Positions 58,099 through 64,000 of a stretch of DNA of 64,000 nt are shown in pieces (position 1 is the stretch's first letter; each line of letters starts with the position of its first letter). The stretch spans positions 1-64,000 of the forward strand of contig CACXLY010000002.1 in NCBI GenBank assembly GCA_902768605.1. The letters are read 5' to 3'. The notes beneath the pieces are model-generated. The model had not been told where the DNA came from. It saw only the letters and a list, made by a program, of their open reading frames with translations, and searched no databases. Made by a program: the position numbers and the translations under genes. This stretch comes from an uncultured Bacteroidales bacterium. GTDB taxonomy: Bacteria > Bacteroidota > Bacteroidia > Bacteroidales > Bacteroidaceae.

Positions 58099-58115
58099 TA
58101 GTTATTAACTTTAAT

Positions 58116-58205
58116 ATAGGATTGCCTAGGATAACCTAGGATTGCCTGGGACAGCCTAGGAAAAAACCTAGGACCTCCCAGGAAACCCTAAGAAAGCCTA
58201 AAAAG
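58116..58205. repeat. 10-bp phased CCTAGG array before the YfhO-like gene
   Basis: CCTAGG at 58125, 58135 and 58155, with CCTGGG at 58145, gives a strict 10-bp period; further CCTAGG or CCCAGG-type copies at 58167 and beyond drift to 10-12 bp. It ends about 15 bp before the gene. The palindromic core once per helical turn suggests a set of protein sites. Confidence 0.75.
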
Positions 58206-58221
58206 AACCCCTTCAACAATT

Positions 58222-60825
58222 ATGAATTGGAAAAAGCTTCTACCTGATGTGCTGGCCGTCCTGTTCTTCGTGGCCGTCAGCGTCGTGTATTTCATCGGTC
58301 CCATCCGCGACGGGCTGGTCCTCTCGGGGCACGACCACACCGGAGGCGTCGGCAGCGGCATCGAGATGGAACAGTACAAAGCCACCCACAATGGTGAGCG
58401 GACACGCTGGACCAATACGCTCTTCTGCGGAATGCCCACCTATCAGATGAGCCCCAGCTACCGCAGTACGGAGACCCTCAGTGCGCTCGAGCGCGTCTAT
58501 CAGCTTGGCTTGCCCGGCCTCTCGCCTTATGCAGCATACGTCTTCATGATGCTTCTGGGCTTCTACATCATGCTCAGGGCCTTCGACTTCCGTGTCTGGA
58601 TGGCAGCCCTCGGCGCCGTGTTGTGGGCCTTCAGCAGTTACTATTTCATCATCATCCAGGCAGGTCACATCTGGAAGCTCCTGACGTTGAGCTTCATCCC
58701 GCCCACCATCGGCGGCATGGTGCTGTGCTATCGCGGACGCTACTTGCTGGGCATCGTGGTGACCGGCTTCTTCACGGCGATGCAGGTGCTCAGCAATCAC
58801 GTCCAGATGAGCTACTACTTCCTCTTCGTCATCGCTCTCATGTCGCTCGCCTTCCTGATTGATGCCATCCGCCAGGGAACGTTCACGAAGTGGCTGAAGG
58901 CAACCCTGTGCTTTGCCGTCGGCGGCATACTCGGCGTCTGCATCAACCTGAGCAACCTCTATCACACATGGGAATACAGCAAGGAGAGCATGCGTGGCAA
59001 GAGCGAGCTCACGCAAAAGACGAAAGACCCGGCTGACCAGACAACCAGCGGCCTGGAGCGTAGCTACATCACGATGTGGTCGTACGGAAAGGGCGAGACA
59101 TGGACATTGCTCGTGCCTAACACCAAAGGCGGCGCGAGCCAGGTGCTGGCGGACAACAAGACGGCTATGAAGCACGCCAAGCAGGACTTTGCTCCCATCT
59201 ATCGCGCCTTTACGCAGTACTGGGGCGAGCAGCCCGGGACGAGCGGTCCGGTCTATGTCGGCGCCTTCGTCCTCATGCTCTTCTGGCTCGGTTTCTTCGT
59301 CGTAAAGGGACCGATGAAGTGGTGTCTCATCGCAGCTACCGTGCTCAGCATACTGCTCTCATGGGGCAAGAACTTCATGGGCTTCACCGATTTCTTCCTC
59401 GACTACGTGCCGATGTACGACAAGTTCCGTACCGTCGCCAGCATCCTCGTCATAGCGGAATTCACGATACCCCTGCTTGCGATGCTCGCTCTGAAAGAGG
59501 TCGTGACCAACCCCGACTGCCTGCGCGGCAAGGAGGACCACCTCTCGCGCGTACATTATATTACTATTAGCTTTGCCCTCACCGGCGGCGTGGCCCTGCT
59601 CTTCTGGCTCATGCCGGACCTCTTCTTCGGCAACTACATCTCCACTTCCGACCAGATGTACATGCAGCAGTACGTCAATGCAGGTTACATCCCACAGGAT
59701 ATGGCCGGGCAGATCTTTGCAAACATGAGCGAGATGCGCAGGTCGATGTTCACGGCGGATGCCTTGAGGAGCTTCATCGTCGTGGCCATCGGCACCGTCC
59801 TCCTGCTGGCGTATCGCTTCGGAAAACTCAAGGCGACGCCGATGGTGGCAGGCATCATCGTGCTCTGCCTCGTCGATATGTGGGGCATCAACAAGCGTTA
59901 CCTCAACGACAGCATGTTCTCGCGTCCGCAGACCAACGAGCAGGCGTTCCCACAGACCGAGGCAGACCGCATCATCTGCCAGGACACAGACACCTATTAT
60001 CGTGTGCTGAACCTCAGCGTCAGCACCTTTAACGACAACACCACCTCGTTCTATCATAAGAGCATCGGTGGCTATCACCCCGCCAAGCTTCGCCGCTACC
60101 AGGAGCTCATCGAAGAGCATCTGCAGGGCGAGATGAGCAGAATCAACGTGGCAGTCGTCGAGACGGGCGGACATCTCGATGCTTGCAATGGCGACAGTCT
60201 CTTCCATGTGCTCAACATGCTCAACACGAAGTACGTCATCCTCGGACTGAAGGACGGCGGCAAGATGCCTGTACAGAATCCCTGGGCACAGGGCAACGGC
60301 TGGTTCGTCGAGCAGGTGGAGTACGTTCCCGATGCTGATGCCGAGATTGCAGCCTTGCACAATGCCGACCTCAGAAAGGTCGCTGTCGTCGATAAGCAGT
60401 TTGAAGGCGTGCTCGGCGAGCAGACCCTCTCTAACTCTCCCTTAAAGGGAGAGGACTCTGGGCAAGAAGCCTCCCCTTTAAGGGGAGGTTTGGAAGGGTC
60501 CGTCAAGCTGACCAGTTACGAGGCCAACCGCCTGTCGTACAAGGTCAGGAGCCAGCAGGGAGGAGTGGTCGTCTTTAGTGAAATCTACTATCCCGGCTGG
60601 ACATGCACCATCGACGGCCAGCCGACGGATATAGCACGGGCTAATTATGTGCTTCGCGCCATAAAGGTACCGGCAGGCGAACACGAGGTAATCATGACCT
60701 TCGACCCACAGACGGTACACGTCACGGAAGCTATTGCATACGGCGCTCTCATAGTACTCGCCTTGATGCTCATCGCCTTGCTCGGCCTCAGCTTCTACAG
60801 GAAGAGGCGGAACGCTGCCAGTTGA
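58222..60825 (+). CDS. YfhO-family multi-pass membrane protein (probable GT-C glycosyltransferase)
   Basis: 867 residues. A first helix is followed by an extracytoplasmic loop with GPIRDGLVLSGHDHTGG, then about eleven more membrane segments (FMMLLGFYIMLRAFDFR, FSSYYFIIIQAGHIWKLLTL) and a large C-terminal domain ending with two helices. YfhO proteins of Bacillus add GlcNAc to lipoteichoic acid; in Bacteroidota they are common but uncharacterised, so transfer of a sugar from a polyprenyl-phosphate donor is inference. SEIYYPGWTCTIDG is the typical end domain. Residues about 734-760 are encoded by a palindromic element pair (60423-60500). Confidence 0.85.
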   Translation: MNWKKLLPDVLAVLFFVAVSVVYFIGPIRDGLVLSGHDHTGGVGSGIEMEQYKATHNGERTRWTNTLFCGMPTYQMSPSYRSTETLSALERVYQLGLPGLSPYAAYVFMMLLGFYIMLRAFDFRVWMAALGAVLWAFSSYYFIIIQAGHIWKLLTLSFIPPTIGGMVLCYRGRYLLGIVVTGFFTAMQVLSNHVQMSYYFLFVIALMSLAFLIDAIRQGTFTKWLKATLCFAVGGILGVCINLSNLYHTWEYSKESMRGKSELTQKTKDPADQTTSGLERSYITMWSYGKGETWTLLVPNTKGGASQVLADNKTAMKHAKQDFAPIYRAFTQYWGEQPGTSGPVYVGAFVLMLFWLGFFVVKGPMKWCLIAATVLSILLSWGKNFMGFTDFFLDYVPMYDKFRTVASILVIAEFTIPLLAMLALKEVVTNPDCLRGKEDHLSRVHYITISFALTGGVALLFWLMPDLFFGNYISTSDQMYMQQYVNAGYIPQDMAGQIFANMSEMRRSMFTADALRSFIVVAIGTVLLLAYRFGKLKATPMVAGIIVLCLVDMWGINKRYLNDSMFSRPQTNEQAFPQTEADRIICQDTDTYYRVLNLSVSTFNDNTTSFYHKSIGGYHPAKLRRYQELIEEHLQGEMSRINVAVVETGGHLDACNGDSLFHVLNMLNTKYVILGLKDGGKMPVQNPWAQGNGWFVEQVEYVPDADAEIAALHNADLRKVAVVDKQFEGVLGEQTLSNSPLKGEDSGQEASPLRGGLEGSVKLTSYEANRLSYKVRSQQGGVVVFSEIYYPGWTCTIDGQPTDIARANYVLRAIKVPAGEHEVIMTFDPQTVHVTEAIAYGALIVLALMLIALLGLSFYRKRRNAAS
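60423..60500 (+). repeat. C/T-rich palindromic element pair, in frame in the YfhO-like gene
   Basis: 78 bp, 26 codons. Left unit GACCCTCTCTAACTCTCCCT with TAAAGGGAGAGGAC, then a 10-bp link, then an inverted unit ending GGTTTGGAAGGGTC. The left unit is close to the intergenic copy at 27436. It encodes TLSNSPLKGEDSGQEASPLR. Confidence 0.85.
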
Positions 60826-60839
60826 GTCCTCAACTTAGG

Positions 60840-61000
60840 CGTGTCTAATCGGCCAACTTGAAGTGTCTAATTCGCCAACTTGACGTGTCTAATTCGTCAA
60901 CTTGAAATGTCTAATCGGCCAACTTGAAGTGTCTAATTCGCCAACTTGACGTGTCTAAATGGCCAACTTGACGTGTTGAGTCTTCTGCGGAGACGTGTTC
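60840..61000. repeat. 22-bp phased ACGT/GTGTCT array 5
   Basis: The core (A/C)GTGTCT or a variant occurs at 60840, 60862, 60884, 60906, 60928, 60950, 60972 and 60994: eight copies exactly 22 bp apart, each followed by AAT(C/T)(C/G)GCCAACTTGA or similar. The reverse complement matches the array at 21797 and the second half of the array at 49765. Confidence 0.93.
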
Positions 61001-61034
61001 TATTATGAAATTTTGTCAGTCATGACAGATAATT

Positions 61035-61068
61035 GTGCGTGTCAACTCGGTTTGGCACGCACTTTGTA
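61035..61068 (+). promoter_or_regulatory. Candidate sigma-54-like promoter and operator of groESL
   Basis: TGGCACG-N4-TTGTA (61053-61068) is close to the sigma-54 consensus TGGCACG-N4-TTGCA, with GT in place of GC at -12. The perfect inverted repeat GTGCGTG (61035-61041) / CACGCAC (61056-61062) overlaps it. No CIRCE element or TAnnTTTG box was found in this gap. Confidence 0.35.
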
Positions 61069-61111
61069 TGTAAGTATGTGGAATGTTTAACCAATTAATA
61101 CAATAAGACAA

Positions 61112-61384
61112 ATGAACGTAAAACCATTGGCAGACCGCGTGCTTATTGAGCCCGCACCTGCAGAGACAAAGACAGTAGGCGGCATCATCATCCCCGATAC
61201 CGCAAAGGAGAAACCGCTGAAAGGCACCATCGTTGCCGTTGGCAATGGCACGAAGGACGAGGAGATGGTCCTCAAGGAAGGCGACCAAGTACTCTATGGA
61301 AAGTATGCCGGCACAGAACTCGAAGTGGAGGGAAAGAAGTACCTTATCATGCGTCAGAGCGACGTCGTGGCAATCCTCTCATAA
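61112..61384 (+). CDS. groES: Co-chaperonin GroES
   Basis: 90 residues. [45 protein letters not shown] and [30 protein letters not shown] are standard GroES, including the mobile loop that contacts GroEL. It caps the GroEL chamber during protein folding. groEL follows after 40 bp. Confidence 0.98.
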   Translation: MNVKPLADRVLIEPAPAETKTVGGIIIPDTAKEKPLKGTIVAVGNGTKDEEMVLKEGDQVLYGKYAGTELEVEGKKYLIMRQSDVVAILS

Positions 61385-61409
61385 TTAATGGTAAATGGTA
61401 AATGATTAA

Positions 61410-63056
<1,647 letters not shown>

Positions 63057-63102
63057 AAGACAGTCTTGCCAAGGACCTCTCCAAGAGAGAGAAAAACGAT
63101 AA

Positions 63103-63139
63103 AGAGCCGTCTCGTCCGGAAGGATGAGACGGCTCTTTT
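63103..63139 (+). terminator. Terminator after groEL
   Basis: AGAGCCGTCTC pairs perfectly with GAGACGGCTCT around a 12-nt loop that pairs further (TCC/GGA), followed by a short T run. Confidence 0.9.
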
Positions 63140-63191
63140 ATTATATAATGTGCAACAAATAGCGTCTTTAACAAAAAAACTCTGCAAATCA

Positions 63192-63223
63192 TTTGGCAGT
63201 TTGTATAATAATTAATATCTTTG
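63192..63223 (+). promoter_or_regulatory. Promoter: -33 TTTG and -7 TATCTTTG
   Basis: TTTG (63192-63195), 20 bp spacer, TATCTTTG (63216-63223); 47 bp before the ATG at 63271. A close match to the Bacteroidota consensus. Confidence 0.8.
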
Positions 63224-63270
63224 CGACCAAATAAACTATCTTAATCTATTAATTCATAAACTAAATCACT

Positions 63271-64000
63271 ATGAAAAAAATCTTCTCAATGATTACTCTG
63301 TTTATGCTTTGCCTGTACGGTATGGCAGCTGGGACAGAGAACACTATGAACGAAAAATACCGCATCGAAGCATGGGGTGAAGCTGGTAAGGCAGGTGAAA
63401 CTGCCCAGTTGTTCTTGTACATGACAAACGACCTTCCTATCGGAACATGGAACTGTACGCTTGTTCTGCCCGAAGGTGTTACTTTCGAGAGTGCTGCTCT
63501 TGTTGACGGCGAAGACGGCCGTTATCCTGAAGGTTACAATGCAGTGTTCACGCAGAACGCTAATGATGCAGGTAATGAAGTCGTTTTCTCCTGTTCCGGT
63601 GCTGAAGGCATTGGCATCACGGGCAAGGAGGGTGCTGTGGCAGTCGTTACGGTAAACATTGCCAGCACGGTTTTGCCTGGTGACTACACCGTGACCGTCA
63701 AGGACATTATGCTCATCGAACCCAATGATGGCGTGCACAAGTATCAGGGCCAGAAGGATTTCACCTGGACGATTACTGAAGCCACTCCTGTTGCTCAGGG
63801 CACCATCCACTTTGACCTCAACGGCGGCGAAGGCCAGTATGCCGACATCACTCTCGACGTTGACACAGAGGTGACTGCACCCGAGGATCCCGTCAGGGAA
63901 GGCTACACGTTCACGGGTTGGGAGCCTGCAATTCCCGCCACGATGCCCGAGGGCGAAATGACCTGCGTGGCTCAGTGGGCAATTAATGCTTATACCCTCA
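63271..64000 (+). CDS. Secreted repeat protein, N-terminal part (cohesin-like domain, Flg_new/InlB-B type repeat)
   Basis: The first 243 codons are visible; the gene continues past the right edge. A signal peptide (KKIFSMITLFMLCLYGMAA) is followed by a beta-sandwich domain (about 30-165) resembling cohesin-like or dockerin-partner domains: GKAGETAQLFLYMTNDLPIGTWNCTLVLPEGVTFES and VTVNIASTVLPGDYTVTVKDI. From about residue 180 comes a first Flg_new/InlB B-type repeat: GTIHFDLNGGEGQYADI, then PVREGYTFTGWEPAIPATMP. More repeats probably follow. The likely role is a surface adhesin or T9SS-exported matrix protein; unproven. Confidence 0.7.
   Translation, partial: MKKIFSMITLFMLCLYGMAAGTENTMNEKYRIEAWGEAGKAGETAQLFLYMTNDLPIGTWNCTLVLPEGVTFESAALVDGEDGRYPEGYNAVFTQNANDAGNEVVFSCSGAEGIGITGKEGAVAVVTVNIASTVLPGDYTVTVKDIMLIEPNDGVHKYQGQKDFTWTITEATPVAQGTIHFDLNGGEGQYADITLDVDTEVTAPEDPVREGYTFTGWEPAIPATMPEGEMTCVAQWAINAYTL

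Noticed and set aside
663..61000. 22-bp arrays as CRISPR loci
   Set aside because: Units are contiguous with no unique spacers, are shorter than usual CRISPR repeats, and no cas genes are present.
61035..61062. CIRCE heat-shock operator before groES
   Set aside because: The inverted repeat GTGCGTG/CACGCAC does not match TTAGCACTC-N9-GAGTGCTAA in sequence or spacing.
63060..63100. CCAAGGACCTCTCCAAGAGAGAG as a further palindromic element
   Set aside because: It shares only CCTCTCC and a short GAGAG with the family; too weak to count.

Overview
The window looks like a chromosomal segment of a gut- or mouth-type Bacteroidales bacterium, probably Prevotellaceae or a close relative. Evidence: about 17 genes are preceded by the Bacteroidota -7 box TAnnTTTG, several with TTTG about 20 bp upstream; Shine-Dalgarno sequences are absent; and the genes include a SusC/RagA-type outer-membrane protein, T9SS-like C-terminal tails, a clostripain-family lipoprotein, DUF3098, KorAB and meso-diaminopimelate dehydrogenase. 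Coding DNA is moderately GC-rich and intergenic DNA is AT-rich. The species cannot be fixed from the sequence alone.

Layout. 1-312: start of a SusC-like receptor (minus strand). 1007-4136: tRNA-Arg(CCU), then korA-korB. 4403-18460: a surface-glycan locus, all on the plus strand, with DegT aminotransferase, DUF418 protein, Wzx-like flippase, Wzy-like polymerase, five glycosyltransferases, two hexapeptide acetyltransferases, a TupA-like ATP-grasp/Alg14 fusion and an Alg13-like partner. 18639-23459 (minus): a TonB-receptor-like barrel protein and a GH43 enzyme. 23570-27415: rhaB-rhaA-rhaT for L-rhamnose. 27633-38236: DUF3298 lipoprotein, clostripain-like protease, orphan histidine kinase, the DUF177-rpmF-fabH-era block, purN and a six-hairpin glycosidase. 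38530-45418: two paralogous secreted M60 metalloproteases. 45486-48106 (minus): nrdD-nrdG. 48648-63056: housekeeping genes (ddh, miaB, ftsX, DUF3098, uppP, truB, queA, folK, rpsO, YfhO-family, groES-groEL), interrupted by a small four-helix-bundle gene between inverted repeats. 63271-64000: start of a secreted repeat protein.

Functional themes are surface glycan synthesis (glycan locus, uppP, YfhO-like protein), host or plant glycan and glycoprotein use (GH43, six-hairpin glycosidase, rhamnose catabolism, M60 proteases, SusC-like receptor) and anaerobic metabolism (KorAB, NrdDG).

The most unusual content is repetitive DNA. (1) Eleven intergenic arrays repeat a motif every 22 bp, in nearly all cases exactly. 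They use two unrelated cores, ACGT/GTGTCT (five arrays) and CACAGCAAG (six arrays); one array changes unit sequence half-way without losing register. (2) A C/T-rich palindromic element of about 30-110 bp occurs between genes and also, by my reading, in frame inside at least eight coding regions (SusC-like, TupA-Alg14, rhaB, rhaT, DUF3298, DUF177, miaB, YfhO-like). This resembles the protein-invading palindromic elements described in Rickettsia. (3) The four-helix-bundle gene lies between perfect 33-bp inverted repeats. (4) Three 45-bp repeats extend the signal peptide of the barrel protein. (5) Longer composite palindromes, arrays of AT-rich words such as CGTAAAT in front of start codons, and a 10-bp CCTAGG array fill most remaining gaps. 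Function is unknown for all of these.
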